A stretch of DNA of 64,000 nt from Carallia brachiata (GCA_021464245.1 JADCRB010000040.1:8156575-8220574), one strand, 5' to 3'. Counted from the stretch's first letter, positions 45,603-58,605 are shown. Notes: generated by a model from the sequence alone, not told the origin. Program-made: numbers and translations.

Positions 45603-46763
45603 TTTCTCTCCTCCATATGGAATGGAAGGGGCTTCGGATGGCCACGTTCCAAAAGAATCCTCCAGAGACCCCCGGCCATCCTGGGATGAACATGGCCATC
45701 TCCACCCACATGCGCAACGGAGAATGGGGCCCGCTCTTCAGGCCTTCAATTCCATGCCTAGTCAGACCAGGGTCTCGTAACACGCGATGATCTCTGGGTA
45801 TATTGCAAATGGAAGGTTCAATATTGCCCGCGATATGTTTGATGAAATGCTTTATAGGGGTTTGTTTTCCTGGAATATTATATTAAGTGGGTATGCAAGG
45901 AATAGAGGTGTGACATACGCATGTGCGATGCTCGAGAGAATGTTTGAAAGGACGTTGTCTCTTGGAATAAGATGCGTCCGGGATGAGTAGAACGGATTAT
46001 TTGTTGAGGCAAGGAAAATTTTTGCTAAGATGCCGATTAAAAATGAAATTTCCTGGAATGGGTTGCTTTCAACATACGTGCAGAATGGAAGGATAGAGGA
46101 TCAAAGTAGACTGCTTGACTCGACGATGGACTGCGAGAGAGAGAAAGAGGGAGAAGAGAGAGAGGGAGGAGAGAGGATGATAGAGGAGAGAATGAGGTAG
46201 AGAGGGAGAGGGAGCAGAGAGAAAGATAAAAAGAGAGAATTTTTATATTTTTATTTAGAGTTTTGATACACATATGTGAAAGAGAGATTTTTATTTTATA
46301 TATATATATATATATATATTATTTATATTGTACATCAATTTTAATATTATTTTATATCATAAATTGATGAAATTAAAAAATTATAAAAAATTTTAAAACT
46401 TACAGTTAAGTTCGATGTACAACAAAAATAATAATAATATGCACAACAGCTAACGCGATCAATATCATGTTCACCAACGTCCGCATCTAAGATTCATTTT
46501 CCTTTTATTTATTGTTCTTATTATATTTTGATTTTTAATTTCAAACTAAATACCACCTAACATACCATCTTTTACGCCACGTTACCAAGATTTCATGTTA
46601 GCGTGCCACGTCACAGGTTTAACAAATTCCTTTTTACTAAGTTAATGGCAAGAGAAATTTGAAACTAAAAAAAATTATAGGATTATAAAATTGTTAAATT
46701 CTAGAAGTAAGGATATATTTGTTAAAACACACAAAGTTAAGGATTTATTTGTATATTAACCCT
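45038..46763. mobile_element. Long-TIR Mutator-like element carrying a PPR fragment (Pack-MULE-like)
   Basis: The left end AGGGTTAATA (45038) and the right end TATTAACCCT (to 46763) are exact inverted repeats, with ATTCATA just outside both (45031-45037 and 46764-46770). The inverted similarity resumes at about 45255 (AAATCCTCAACTTCACATG against AAATCCTTAACTTTGTGTG) and runs through GTGRTGTGGCACG to a (CT)n tract on the left and its (GA)n mirror on the right. The central 45610-46130 holds a captured PPR gene segment. The left TIR seems to have about 200 extra bases. The target duplication is shorter than the usual 9 bp, so the exact ends are uncertain. Confidence 0.65.
45640..46128 (+). pseudogene. 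Captured PPR-protein gene fragment
   Basis: The plus strand encodes AMISGYIANGRFNIARDMFDEM, then FSWNIILSGYARN, and, after stops, ARKIFAKMPIKNEISWNGLLSTYVQNGRI (each in short pieces). These are the spaced WN.(I/L).(G/S)Y and (A/F)DxM repeats of plant organellar PPR proteins of the PLS class. It covers about four repeats only, with no start or end domain, and has in-frame stops near 45780 and 45990. PPR proteins bind organelle RNA. This piece is trapped inside the TIR element and is not a gene by itself. Confidence 0.8.
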
Positions 46764-47759
46764 ATTCATAGGTCAATTGATTAGTTTATAATATCACATG
46801 ATAATCATGGATTAAACCCATTAATTGGGCATATAACTTAGTAGTTGTTTAATAATTAAGAGTGCTTACTTATGGTGTGAGAAATCCATATACTATTGAA
46901 AAATTAAAAACTATGGAAACTTGTCCTCATAGTAGATGTTTACTTCTGGAGCTCCACTACTTTCAGAAAAAGTTCAAAAAGTTGTTGCAAATATAAAATC
47001 TCAAAGACAGTAAACTAAAAGACTTGGTCAACCAAATTGAAAGTAATATTTGATCTGAATTTGAAACCCCTTATTGGGTATCTTAATAAGACGAAAACCA
47101 ATCTTATTGTTCAGTTGGGCCGAGCTTTAACCAACATCACAACTGCATGGAGTCTATTGAAAATGAGTTGAGCAAATCAAATGCTTAAAGCTGAAGCACA
47201 AAAACTTATAGCAAGAACAAGTTTTTTTTTGCTATAACCAAAAATAGAAAGTGCATAGAAAAAAAAATAGGCAAAGAGATTTTTTGGGAAATATTCAGCA
47301 CGTGAATCTATTGTTTTCCATATATATTTCAAGTATATACAAAGACTAAAATACCAAAATACACGTTGATGAGGGAATCATTACCGAAGGGTACTAAGCT
47401 CAACTCAAATAGAGATACCAGGTTAAGGATGGTCAATAGGGGTCTTTAACTTGCAAACGAAGCACAGCTATGGAGAGCCCAGGGTTCTTCCAGGTGTTAG
47501 CACTCTGATGTCTAAATCAGTGTTGGAAGCATAGAGGGAGAGAGCCTGGAGAGAATGATGTGTATGTTTTTATGTACATGGCTTAGGAGATTCACCTTAA
47601 AAGAGTCCTCACCCTCCTATTTACAAGATTTGCAAAGGATGCTAACATATGAGCCAATAAGGTTTCTGAGACTATAGTGAGTATGACCTTAAGATAGGCT
47701 CATGTAGTGGTGGACATGAGGGGGAACGGTTCTAAGGTCTGAAGCCTAATTGACAAAAT
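46764..47759. other. Unassigned sequence, possibly retroelement-derived
   Basis: No domain is recognised on either strand. The stretch 47250-47700 has leader-like composition and lies on the 3' side of the minus-strand gag below, so it could be a decayed LTR, but no matching second copy was found. Confidence 0.3.
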
Positions 47760-48830
47760 TATAATCATCAAGCTTGATCCCGGGTTCTAGGAAATAGGCC
47801 TTCTCATTTTGCTTGACTTGCACTTTGGCCATGGCAGGTACTCTTGTTGGAATCCTTAGACACTATCGTTGGGCAACTAACAAAAATGTGCTTTGGCTTT
47901 CAACATTGGTAGCAAGCATTTGTACCTAGTAGACAATCCCTCTTATGCCGCTTGCCACACTTGGGGCACTAGGGTCCATTACGCGTATTAGTAATCGACA
48001 TAACCCTTGCTTGCTTGGTCTCCAACTCACTTGGCGTTATAGCTAAAATCCATTGTTTTCCTTGTTTATCCATAGACCCTTCAGCATAAGACGATTCAAA
48101 CACAGCTTACTCCTTTCGGAGTGAGTCCGAAATTTCCTATTCTATCCCATCGGCGAGAACCGCTCTATTAACTACCTCTTTTAATTCTCGCACGATGGAT
48201 ATGATCACGTCCCTATTGATTCTTGGCACAAGGCCCCATAAGACGTGATCAACCTTCTTTTCCTTATTGTGTGTTATAAAAGGTGCAAACCTACATCCCT
48301 CCTCAAAATCTCCTCACATAGTCACTAATTGGCATTGAGCCCTATTTCAATTCCAAGAACTCCTTAACCTTTTGAGTTTGCGCATCCTTATTGAAGTATT
48401 TGTCATAAAATAAAGTCTTCAATCCATCCTATGTGAGTTCATCTAAATCCACAAATAACTTAGCAACTTCCCACCATGACCGAGCTTGATACTTCAACAA
48501 GAAAATTGTGCACGTCACCTTATCCTTATCATTTACTCCCCTATATTTGAAAATAGGCTCCAAGACTTAATGCAATCCTCAGCAACCATTGGGTCTGCAT
48601 CTCCCTTGAAGTCCTTTTGGTTTAATCTTTTAGAACCACTCATATATGTCTGACCTCGGCGGGGCAGCAAGCGGTGGAGGTTAGTGAGTACAAACTGGTT
48701 GTAAGATCTCTTGCATCATCAACAGTATACAATTTTATTGCTCCGCTACACTCACCAACGTATCCTCTATATTCCCTTCACTGCTACTACTCTTCGTACT
48801 CGAGGCATTAGGTTCTGATACCCCAGATTA
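47760..48830 (-). pseudogene. Ty3-gypsy gag remnant
   Basis: On the minus strand a retrotransposon gag pattern is read: FKGDADPMVAEDCIKSWS near 48.58 kb, then NREVLVPRINRDVI-like sequence around 48.2 kb, then a zinc knuckle CPKCGKRHKRDC (47933-47968). A second knuckle CYQC(stop)KPKHIF follows, whose glycine is a stop. Many other stops occur. Gag forms the particle that packages element RNA. No protease or RT follows at lower coordinates, so the element is truncated. A TATCAGAACC-like primer site near 48810-48820 would place its 5' LTR to the right. Confidence 0.65.
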
Positions 48831-51720
48831 TTACTTTAAGTATTAAAATGTGTGTACACGTGTCAATATGCTCATGCATATGCATTCAAGATATAACGAA
48901 ATATCTACACATAAAAGTTTTCAAAAACAATTCTAACAAAAGAACACATGCAAACATCTTAGTAACACACAAGTAACCAATCTTAACACAACACACCTTT
49001 CAATATGTCCACGTACTCGTACAAGTACGTGCAAAACCACCCTATGCTGACCAAGAGCTCATTTTACCCAAGTTACCACCAAATTTATAATATAATGCCT
49101 CAGCGCCACAGTAGCAAATATATCCCCCTAACTAATCCTCGAATTTCCTACCAATTCCCAGGGCCTTAATTAAAGATACTACTATCTTAATTTTCTTTTG
49201 GATCGTCAAGTAGGTGGGTATTTTTGTTCAAGTGAAAATATTAATTACTTTGTTCTTTACTCGTTGTTTTGCAATGGAAAACGATTTATTTCATTCACAA
49301 AACATTTGGTACAAATAGTTACCAGGGCAGCCAGGATACATCACTTGTTTACATTCTCACTAAATTACCCTATCAGGTAAAAATTTATCTTCTAACTCGT
49401 ACTCATATTCCCTGCCCCTTGCGACTTAACACTTTGGGCCCATGGAAGCATCGTGACTAGTAACTTGTCTGTTCCTTGTTATCGCAAGGCATGATGAGTA
49501 TAAAAAAACTCAGCGAGTAATGTCATACATGTGTGCAATGCTTGTGTCATATCATATTTCTTTCTTTATTTCCTCAAAAACATGTCTTTCTTTTACTTTC
49601 CTTTGAACATACATATCGTAAATGCTCGTTTTCACGAGCCTTTCTCTTTTTGTTTCATTTTTTGCTTTCCTCATAGAAACCCTTTTTCTTGCCATGTATG
49701 TTGTGCATAAATTCATATTCCATTTGTGGGCATCCTAGGATCATTGGCATATGAGACTTTGTCCAAAACCACGAGCTTAACCATTGGTCTATTTGATACC
49801 TTTATTTTTGTTTTTTATTTGTGTTCTCATAGGGAGGCTCATCCAATTTTTTCCAGGCACCATTGCGCATGCCAAAGTTCATATGAAAATATTTTCATGC
49901 TCGTGGACTATCTTTCAAATATTTAGCGCATTTATAAAGTCCTAATGTGCATGACGGGTATGCTTGGTCATGCCTCATCAAATACACATACATTATATGA
50001 ATAGGTTGTAACATAAGACTTTCACTTGATTACTTTCTTTTTCGTTCTTTTGCTTTTAAACTTTACATTACCATGTTTGACAGTCAGGGTCCGATGGCAG
50101 CATTTGCCTTATAAGACAAGTAATCTTACTCAATTCATTCATTTTTTTCCCAAAGTTATCTTAAATTACATATTTGTCCTCCAATAGCAGTTTTACCACT
50201 GATTCCACCTGTTCTCACTTTAACTTACCAAAATTACAATTTAGTCCCTAAGTCTTATTATTTATCAAAATTACATATTTGTCCTCCAATAGCAGTTTTA
50301 GTCACTCAGTTTAATCACATTTCGGGACCTTAAGTTTCAATTATTTCCATTCAGTCCACTTTTACCTAAATCTTTTCTTGTATTTGCAATTTGGCCCTTC
50401 TACTTACAAATCAGGCCTTATTTGTCCTGACTTTTTAAAATTACTTTTTGCCCCTAAACTTTCAAGTAATTACAATTTAGTCCATATTCCCTTTACTTTC
50501 AATCTCTACCCAATTCACCCTCTTACACCTAGCTTTGTCTTATTTATAATTTAGTCCCCCAATGTTTTATACTTATCAAATTGGCCCAAGTTTGTCCAAA
50601 TTATTCAATTAAGACCTAATTAAGCACGGTTTTGCTCCAATTAGTGCCTAATCACATAATTAACATCAAATTAAGATAGATTATGGTTGAAATTTCTCTC
50701 TCATTATTTTCTCACTCTAGGCCAAGCCCTCTTTCTTTCTCTCTCATCATTTGATCTAAATAAACTTGTTGAATGGTAATTCAAGTATAAAATCAACTTA
50801 TTCACAATCTAAGCACATCAACAAACATTAATTCATCAACTTTCCACATTAGAACCACTTTCTGTCTCCTCTTTCTAGCTTGGCCAAATGTCCCACTCTC
50901 TCTCTCTAATTTTGAGCTAAGTAAGTTTATAGAACTATAGTTCAAGCAAGAATTCAACATGACTACACTCCTAATCATGTCACAAACTCTAATTCAACAA
51001 CTTCTCACAACAAAAATCAATTTCTCTCTCTTCTTCCATTATGACCAAACCATCTCTCTCTCTCGCTCTCTCTGCTATAAGTTTTCTTCAATTATAACTG
51101 GCAAAACAGGGTAACACAATAATAACAAACATCCTTACATTCAAAATCAACTCTTAAACACATCAAAAACAATCAAACGTCAAAATTCTTCAAAAAATAA
51201 GAACAACTCAAATAAACATTCAAAAATGAAAAAGCCTGTGATAACAGTTGGACAATTACTCACAGGATACGTAGACATGTTCAAAAAAATTCTCTCTTCG
51301 CGTAGGTATCATCGGTTTAATTTTCTGGTTATTGTTTCTTTTTTCCTTTTCTTTCTTTCCCCTATCTTCTCTCTCTCTCTTCCTTCTCTTGGCTCCCTCA
51401 CTCTCTCCGGATTCTTCTCTAGCTTTTATTCTTTTTTCTTTTCTTTCCTTTTCTCTCTCCTCTGTCTTCTTTCTTTTCCCTCTCTCACGGCTTCTCTCCC
51501 CCTTTTTCTCCATAACATTTCCAACCCCTCTCGCATATTATTCTCTTTTCCCTTTTTATTTTTTAAACGACAATTATATTTAAATAATATCATAATATTA
51601 GTTTATCTTTATATTATTATCATTGCTTTCTTTTCTTTTCTTTTCTTTTTTTAAACCATAATAATATTTTATATCATTCTAATATTATTTTGTCCTTACA
51701 TTTTTATTTTTGTATTCTTT
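48831..51720 (-). mobile_element. Probable gypsy LTR/untranslated region (boundaries not resolved)
   Basis: The sequence lies upstream of the gag on the minus strand. It contains many repeated short blocks of the type ACAATTTAGTCC / TTTTGTCC (50200-50620), which are common in long LTRs of plant gypsy elements, plus CT-rich segments (50680-51070 and 51360-51500). I see no coding region and could not fix the TG...CA ends. Confidence 0.35.
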
Positions 51721-51747
51721 TTTTCTTTCTTCTTCCTTTTTTTTTGG

Positions 51748-53270
51748 GTTAAATGCACATGACCCCCCAAGTGGTTTCACCTTTTTTGCATCCAACCCCC
51801 TTATATTTTTATTTATACTATCAAATACTTGTTGTTTACAAATTTGGAAGTTAACCCCTGTCTGTCAATTTCATTAATGACGTCTACTTTTCCTTTATTG
51901 AGAATTTTTTTTCAAATAAAATCACAAAATTTCTTTTTTTTTTTTTTCCACATCTGAATCTTTTGGATACTCTCTCTCTCACTCATTCTTTTACTCTAAG
52001 TGAAACCTAAATCCTTGATGAAAGCTTATCCTTTCTCAATTTTGTTTCTTTCTAAATTGCATTCTCTTCAAAAACGACAAACAAATCTTTGTTGAGTGAA
52101 GAAAAGGTTAAAAGGCAATGAAAGGTTTCTGATTACAACCATTTTTTTTTTTAATAAAAATTTTGGATTCTATTGATAAACCCACTAATTCTCATCCCTT
52201 AACCATCATTGATTCTTATGTTAATGATAATGTGAAAGTAGAACAGATGAAATATAAAAAAGTGGGGTTGTCTTCAAATCGGATTATAATGGCTTTTGCT
52301 TTTCGGTTCTCGATTAATAGTTGTTTAAAAATTCATCACACACTCTTCTGGTTGCTCCCTCTATTTTCATCAAACCCTCTTCTTGAGCTGCATTGTTGAC
52401 AATAGTTTCTTCTTTTTCTTTGTCAGCAAGCGATAATTCTTATCTCATGAAGCCCAAGCATCCATCGCCGCTCCCACTAACTATAGCTCCAGTGAAGGTG
52501 TACTCTTTTTTACTAGTTCCCCATTTGACTTTTTGACTGCTTATTTTCATCAAACCCTTTTTTTGGGGTTTTTTTTTTGAATGTTATTAAATTTATTGTT
52601 GCCTAATTTCTAAAGTAATTATCTGTTATTAGCACAAATATTTTTTGTTTTTTAAGAACTTCTTTTACTAACTTGCCTCATGTGTTCTACACTTGTAAAT
52701 GTAAAAAAAATTATAGCAGACGAGAAGGTTGATGTTCATGTGAGAGCTATAGCATATAGATATAAAGGAGATAGTCTTGATGATGATTCTGATGATCCTT
52801 TATATGATGGTGATAAGGAAGAAGATGATAGAAGTATAGATTTTAGTGGTTATACAAATAGTGATAAAGAAAATGAAGATATTTTTGATTTTGGAATACA
52901 ACCCAATTTGGTGAGAGCAATACTGGCGACAAGTAACAAATTGTGACCCAGTATTGTCACCATTAATTAAGAAAGGAGTTGATAGACCCAAAAAAGTAAG
53001 GAAGCAAGAGGAAGGTGAAGCTGTCAATCTTTACTAAACTACTAAAGGACTTAAAGTTACATACAGGAAATGTAGACAGTTTTACCATAATCAAAGAACT
53101 TGCAAATCCAAAATTGATGTCAGGGTACCAAGAAAATTAGTAAGCTCAATTTATTAAATGAAATTTTATGCCATTGGAAAATCCACTTTTTTTTTCCTTA
53201 TGAATTGCAGACAGCAAATGGGATCCAAGCTTCTCAAGCTACCTCTTAGGCAAGTGAACCAGAATGAAAG
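51748..53270 (+). mobile_element. MULE deletion derivative with transposase N- and C-terminal pieces
   Basis: GGGTTAAATGCACATGACC at 51748 resembles a MULE terminal sequence. On the plus strand 52680-52946 encodes an acidic segment (DDDSDDPLYDGDKEEDD, then DIFDFGI) like the N-terminal region of MuDR-type transposases. Directly after it, in another frame, come DPVLSPLIKKGVDRPKKVRKQEEGE and a zinc knuckle whose first Cys reads Tyr (YRKCRQFYHNQRTC, about 53060-53105), then an intron (53140-53210) and ASQATS. The central DDE domain is absent. No right-hand terminal repeat was identified. Such copies can only move if another element supplies transposase. Confidence 0.6.
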
Positions 53271-53327
53271 ACTCCATGTCAATGGTGAATTAATAGGGGA
53301 CAAAAAAAATTCTAATTGAGTGGAAGT

Positions 53328-53902
53328 TGTAAAGATTTTCAGAAATGTAGGGCCTAATAACTTAGATGGATCACAAGAAGGAAGAAGCAAGCAATACTAA
53401 ATGGGCTTTTAGACACCACATCTTACCTAAAATCTTAAGGGTTAAGTTATGGGTTTTCTACTTACACTTATATGTTGTTTTACTTCTTCCTTCCATTCAA
53501 TATGGGATTTATATCTTTATACTTCACCACATCCCCTCACTCGAAAGCCCAACTCACTTGGGTTGGACCTAACTCACTTGTGTTGGAAACGTGAACAAAC
53601 AACGAAAGCCCAACTCACTTGGGTTGGGCCTAGCTCACCTGAGCTGTAGAAGTTCACAATTAATTCACTAACCAATGTGAGGGGCAACGAAGATCATTTT
53701 TTCTCTGATACCATGTAAAAATTTGTAGAAATGTAGGGCTCAATAACTTAAATAGATCACAACAGGGAAGAAGAAAGCAACACTAAATAGACTTTTGGAT
53801 ACCACATATTACCTAAAACCTTAAGGCTTATATTATGGGTCTTCCAGCCACACTTATATGTTATTTTACTTTTTTATGAGATTTATATCTTTATACTTAT
53901 CA
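53328..53902 (-). mobile_element. TRIM (terminal-repeat retrotransposon in miniature)
   Basis: Two direct LTRs of about 190-199 bp lie at 53328-53526 and 53714-53902, each TG...CA. Read on the minus strand, a primer-binding site TGGTATCAGAG follows the 5' LTR (about 53703-53713). A purine tract GAGTGAGGGGATGTGG precedes the 3' LTR (about 53527-53542). Flanking GAAGT (53323-53327) and GAAGC (53903-53907) fit a 5-bp target duplication with one mismatch. The internal domain is about 187 bp, with a CCCAACTCACTTGGGTTGG-type repeat, and encodes nothing. It depends on other elements for mobility. Confidence 0.88.
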
Positions 53903-56109
53903 GAAGCTATAGGACTGATAACTTTGTGTAGTTTTTTTTGTTCAAGTCCAGTTGTGGGCTTATTATTGCAAGTATACTATGGTTGTAGTTTTGTTTTGTT
54001 AAGTAAGACTAGTTGTAGCAGGTTTTGATGTGGCTAGTAAAATCTAGTAGTTGTCTTCTCATACCAGTAGCCAATAGTCCTCTTTATGCAGTATATTGCT
54101 TTGTCCATCACTGTATGTTATTGAAAAGCTTTTAAATGGAAGATGACATTTTGTTTGTGTACTGTTTGAGTACCTAGTATTTTCTATTGTGCTTCACTAA
54201 TTAGCTAGGGGCTTGAAACTTTTCTAAATTAAAATTAGGCAATTTAGAGTTGATGTAGAACATTCATGGTTCTTGGCTTTTTTTGCTAAACTGGTTACTA
54301 TATCAGAGTTGGGAAAAGAAGATGAGGCGATGAAGAGAAAGAAAAAAAAAATGAGACGAAGAAGCTGAGGAACAAGCATGCCTAAATAAATAGGAGAGTG
54401 ACAAGCTTCCATTTAGTCTTTAGGATTTGCGCGATATTTTGTGATTCCCTAATGGAATGGGAACTATTGATACAGGTAAGTAGAGAATTAGTCATTCCAA
54501 CGTGTAGGGAAGTGATTACTATTTTTAAGGGAATAAAAATCACTTCTACATCAACTAGACAATTAAAATGAGAATGGGACATCCCATCCTATTCTTATTC
54601 CTATCCAAACTTCCCCTCCTTAGGTTTTTGAGATGGAACCCAATTGACAAAGTATGTCGCCAAAGTCCAACTAGCAAAACAAGAACCACCCAAAACCTAG
54701 ATAATCAAACTCAAGACCCACGTAGCCAAAAGCACCTGTGGAAGGAAATTAATAGTTGGCTGTTGATCAGGTGAGTTCAAGTTAAAGAGCCGTTGCCACC
54801 GACACCAAAAAATTCAAAAAAAAAAAAAACAACAAACATGCCACCAAGAAAGATAACAGTGGTGTCGTAAAGTGAAGATCTTAGGAGCTTGTATTTTTTT
54901 CTTGAAGAATATAAGGAAAGGATCTTGCTTTTCTCAAAAATTAAAACCATGATTTCAATGTAAAAATTTAAAGCCTGTTAACAAATCATTTTCATTATGA
55001 GTATCATCTTCGTTATGAAAGCCTTCATGGCCGTGGCACTTCCGATGAATATGGAACACACGAAGCGCCACCAAGCCATCAGATGTGGAAAATAAAGGAA
55101 TAAAATGAAATTTTATGATTTTGTTTGGAAAATAATTTTCAGTGATAGAAAAATAGAAACATTAATGAAATTGCTGGAAAGGTTAATTGCTAAATTTATA
55201 AATCACAAGTAGTTTATAATGGAAATGGAAACTATAAGAGGGTTGGACGCAAAAGAGAGATACCACAAGGGAGTTAGGTGCATTTTGCCTTTTTTTTTTT
55301 TTCTTCTTATTATTTATTTATCTATTATTATCCTTAATTATCCTTTCTCTCCCTTTTTGTTTTATTATTTCACATTATTATTATTATTATCTATCTCTCT
55401 TTCTTTATCTTTTTTTTTTTGGTTGTTTTACCATTATACTTCGTTACTTACTTTTATCATTATTTTATCCTTACATTTTTGTTATTATCGTTACTATTAT
55501 TATTATCAATATTTATTAGTTCTCTTTCTTTAAGTAATAATACTTTAACAATATTTTATTATTATTTTAATAAAATATCTCATTACATTATTATTTTAAT
55601 AAAATATTTTTCCCTTTTTCCTTGTTATTTTATTTTTTTATTTTGATTTAATTAATTTCACTTAATCCTAATTTTAAACATAAATCAAGGTTTAGGGTTT
55701 GATAAATCACAATTAACATTAATTAATCGCGATTAATCTTATCTACTATTAGGGCTTGACTAATTATACTTAACATTTAATTAATCTCAATTAGTGTTAA
55801 CTAATTAAAATTAATTATTATTAATCACGTTTAGTCTAAATTAATTAAGCTTAAGTTGAATTAGTGTTCAAGATATAATTATCTTAACTTAAATTTGCTT
55901 AATGTTAATTACGCTTACTTAAAGCATAATCAACCATTTATTTATTTATTTTTACATTTTTTTCACATAAAACGAGTCCTAGTATTGTATGCGCACAACA
56001 GACATATGCCTATGCTTATAAAATGTGGTGGTTCTAATAAAAATAGAACCAACCAGAACAGGGCGAAACTGATATTACAGAACATTACTTGTATGTCTGA
56101 GGAATTTTT
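53903..56109. other. Intergenic sequence, no gene recognised
   Basis: There are T-rich and ATT-rich low-complexity tracts at 55300-55660, and a cluster of TTAATTAAT-like words at 55700-55870. Open stretches here are hydrophobic only because of T-richness. No element ends were found. Confidence 0.4.
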
Positions 56110-57150
56110 CATGTGATGGTAGTGTAAGTGATCTTTAGACTAAAGATCACCAAGCTATCTCATATAAGAATTGATATGCTTTGATCTTACTTCTGGGTTG
56201 TCGTAACCAAGGATCGTTTGTAGGGTTTTGCATTAAGCTTACCATAAACTATATGGAGATAGTTGAATGATTAATAAAGGATTCGTTATCCCTAAAATAA
56301 CTATGGGAGAATGTTTCACTGTTCTCAATAAGTATTGATTCAAGAAATCCTTGCGCAAGGTGAAATGAGGATTATATGGAGTTATGATCTCATTCATTCA
56401 ATCAATGATCTTATTAATATGTTTAATTGGAACATTAATATGATAAAAGGAATGAATTACACTGAGAGACCGTACACTAAAGGGATTAGTCAAACCACTT
56501 TTATAGTCCAAACATTTGGGTAGTCATGATACGTTACTAAACGTCAATCTTGACCTATGGATATAAATTAATTAATTAATTAGAGAATTAATGATAAATT
56601 AAAGGAGTTTAATTTATTTAATCCTTTGGGATTATATTTTATATCCATTACCAACATGTCAAGATTTTAATGGGTCACACACGTTAAGGACTTTGGTGAC
56701 AAATGTAAAACGAGATCAAGCTGGACTTGATTGAAAAATTTGAGAAATTTTAGAGGTCATATATATGATATTTGAATTTATAGGGATTAAAATGTTATTT
56801 ATGAGAAATTACACTATGACTTACATAACTTAAGGTCTCTATAAATAGAACCTATTAGCATACCTAACAGAGGGTTTTACGATCGTTCAGAGTTAGGCAA
56901 TCTTCCTTAGACTTGCCCTCCTCTCTGGTTTATATTTAAGAGAGTTGTTTCTCTCAGTTTCTGTGCCTACTAATAGGCCTAAAAGAAAAGAAAGAATTGA
57001 AGACTATCTCGGTAATAATTCTTTTTCCTAGGCTAAAAGTAATTATATTTAAGAATTCTTTCTTCTTAAAGGTTTCAAAATTTTTAATGTTTGTTTTCGT
57101 CTTATGTTAATCCGATTAACATATATGCGGTTCTTAACAAATAGACCAAG
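56110..57150 (+). mobile_element. LTR-like sequence (solo LTR or fragment, tentative)
   Basis: The stretch has the composition and order of a plant LTR: GGTCACACACGTTAAGGAC, then a TATA box CTATAAATAGAAC (about 56839-56851), then a leader containing TTTTACGATCGTTCAGAG and CCTCCTCTCTGG. It lies directly before the duplicated receptor-gene flank. No internal element domain or paired LTR was found next to it. Confidence 0.4.
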
Positions 57151-57165
57151 AGAAATATTCCTAGG

Positions 57166-57418
57166 AGCCCTGATTCGGAATTCAACTTGAATGAATGACA
57201 TATTGCTTACGTTGATTTTCATATGTATGATGAATGTCTGGAGTTGACTTGTCCCCTTGATTTTCCTTCAGGTGTAAGCATTTTTTAGGGGTGTTAGCAT
57301 TTGTTAGCAGTTATTTTAAGGAGTGCATTTCCTTTTGTGTAGTTAAAAAGTTAAAACTCATAGGTCTTGTTAGTATTACAATATGAATTGATGAATTTCA
57401 ATACTAAGCTAGCAAAGT
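57166..57418 (+). repeat. First half of duplicated receptor-gene flank
   Basis: Homologous to 40853-41107. It ends where the copia element begins; its continuation is at 61672-62012. Confidence 0.8.
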
Positions 57419-57803
57419 TGTTGATATTTGACTTAACAAAAGAGAACAACAAAGTTGCAAATCAGAAGTTACAGTAATAAGAACTTTTTCTAAAACCAAA
57501 AATAAATTGCAGAGAATAAGGAAAGAGAAAGCTTTAAGGATTTTGGGCAACAGTAACCCTTTTCTGATTGTATTCCACTTATATATCAAGTGTTTTTACA
57601 ATATAAAAATACAAAGCAAGTAGGGCACAAACCACACTTGAATACAAGTTACCATACTTCACATAATACTTTGTCTAAACTAACAAGTAACCTTCATATC
57701 TAGTTACTTAAACTCAAATACATGTACTAACTAAAGTCAAATGCTTGTTAAACATAACAACCTTACAAAATAAACAAAAAATTTAACAAACAAAAGGCTG
57801 TAA

Positions 57804-58605
57804 CTAAAGATTCAACTTGAACAGTAGCTTTGAAGCTTCATTTCTGGTGTAACTTATATATTCACTCTCATTAACTTTCTTAGCTCTATCTCCCTTAAGC
57901 AGCTTGTGATTGATTGCAAGAGGTGTTGACATTGGATTGCAACCATCCATTTTAAAATTTCTGAGAACTTCTTTTGCATATTTTCTTTGGGAAATGAAAA
58001 TCCTAGACTCCATTTGCTGCACTTCAAGTCTAAGAAAGAAGGATATTCTACCTATATCTGTTATCTCGAATGTTTGTTTCATCTCTCTTTTACACTTTTG
58101 AACTAATGCTTTACAACTACGAGTCACCAGAATGCCATCAACATAAAGAGAAACTATTAGTAACTGACTTCTTTCAACTTTAACAAAGAGAGTTACCTAA
58201 ATGATCGTTAATTCTGCTGAACTAGGCTTTTAGGGCATGTTTGAGACCATAGAGAGCTTTCCTTAGTTTGTAGACCTTTTGCTCTTCACCTTTAACTTGA
58301 AAACTTTCTGGCTACTCTACAAAGATTTTTTTTTTTTATTATAGAAAACCATTCAAAAAGGTAGACTTAACATTAACTTGAAAAACACTCTAACCCTTTT
58401 GAGTAGCAAAAGCCAAAATTAGCTTGATAGTGTCAAGCCTTGCCATTGGCGCAAATGTCTCTGAATAGTTAATTTGAAACTTCTGAGAGTAGCCTTTTGC
58501 CACAAGTCTTGCCTTGTGCCTACTTACAATGCCATCAGAATTGAGTTTGGTTTCGAACACCCACTTTACCCTAATGACATTCTTGTATTCAGGTTTGTCA
58601 ACCAA
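57804..58605 (-). pseudogene. Copia reverse transcriptase, catalytic box mutated
   Basis: On the minus strand 58390-58605 gives NVIRVKWVFETKLNSDG, then RLVAKGYSQ and ETFAPMARLDT, the N-terminal RT signature of copia. The palm at about 58140 reads YVDG where YVDD is required, so the second catalytic Asp is lost. 57804-58127 continues with EITDIGRISFFLRLEV and ISQRKYAKEVL. It ends by running into the LTR without an RNase H domain. Stops separate the pieces. It would copy element RNA; it cannot be active. Confidence 0.85.

Noticed and set aside
55219..55646. Hydrophobic plus-strand frames that look like membrane proteins
   Set aside because: Composition is explained by T-rich low-complexity DNA. 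No start context, homology or neighbouring exon.
55690..55880. Cluster of TTAATTAAT-like words as a regulatory array or origin
   Set aside because: Spacing is irregular and such words are expected in very AT-rich DNA. No other supporting signal.
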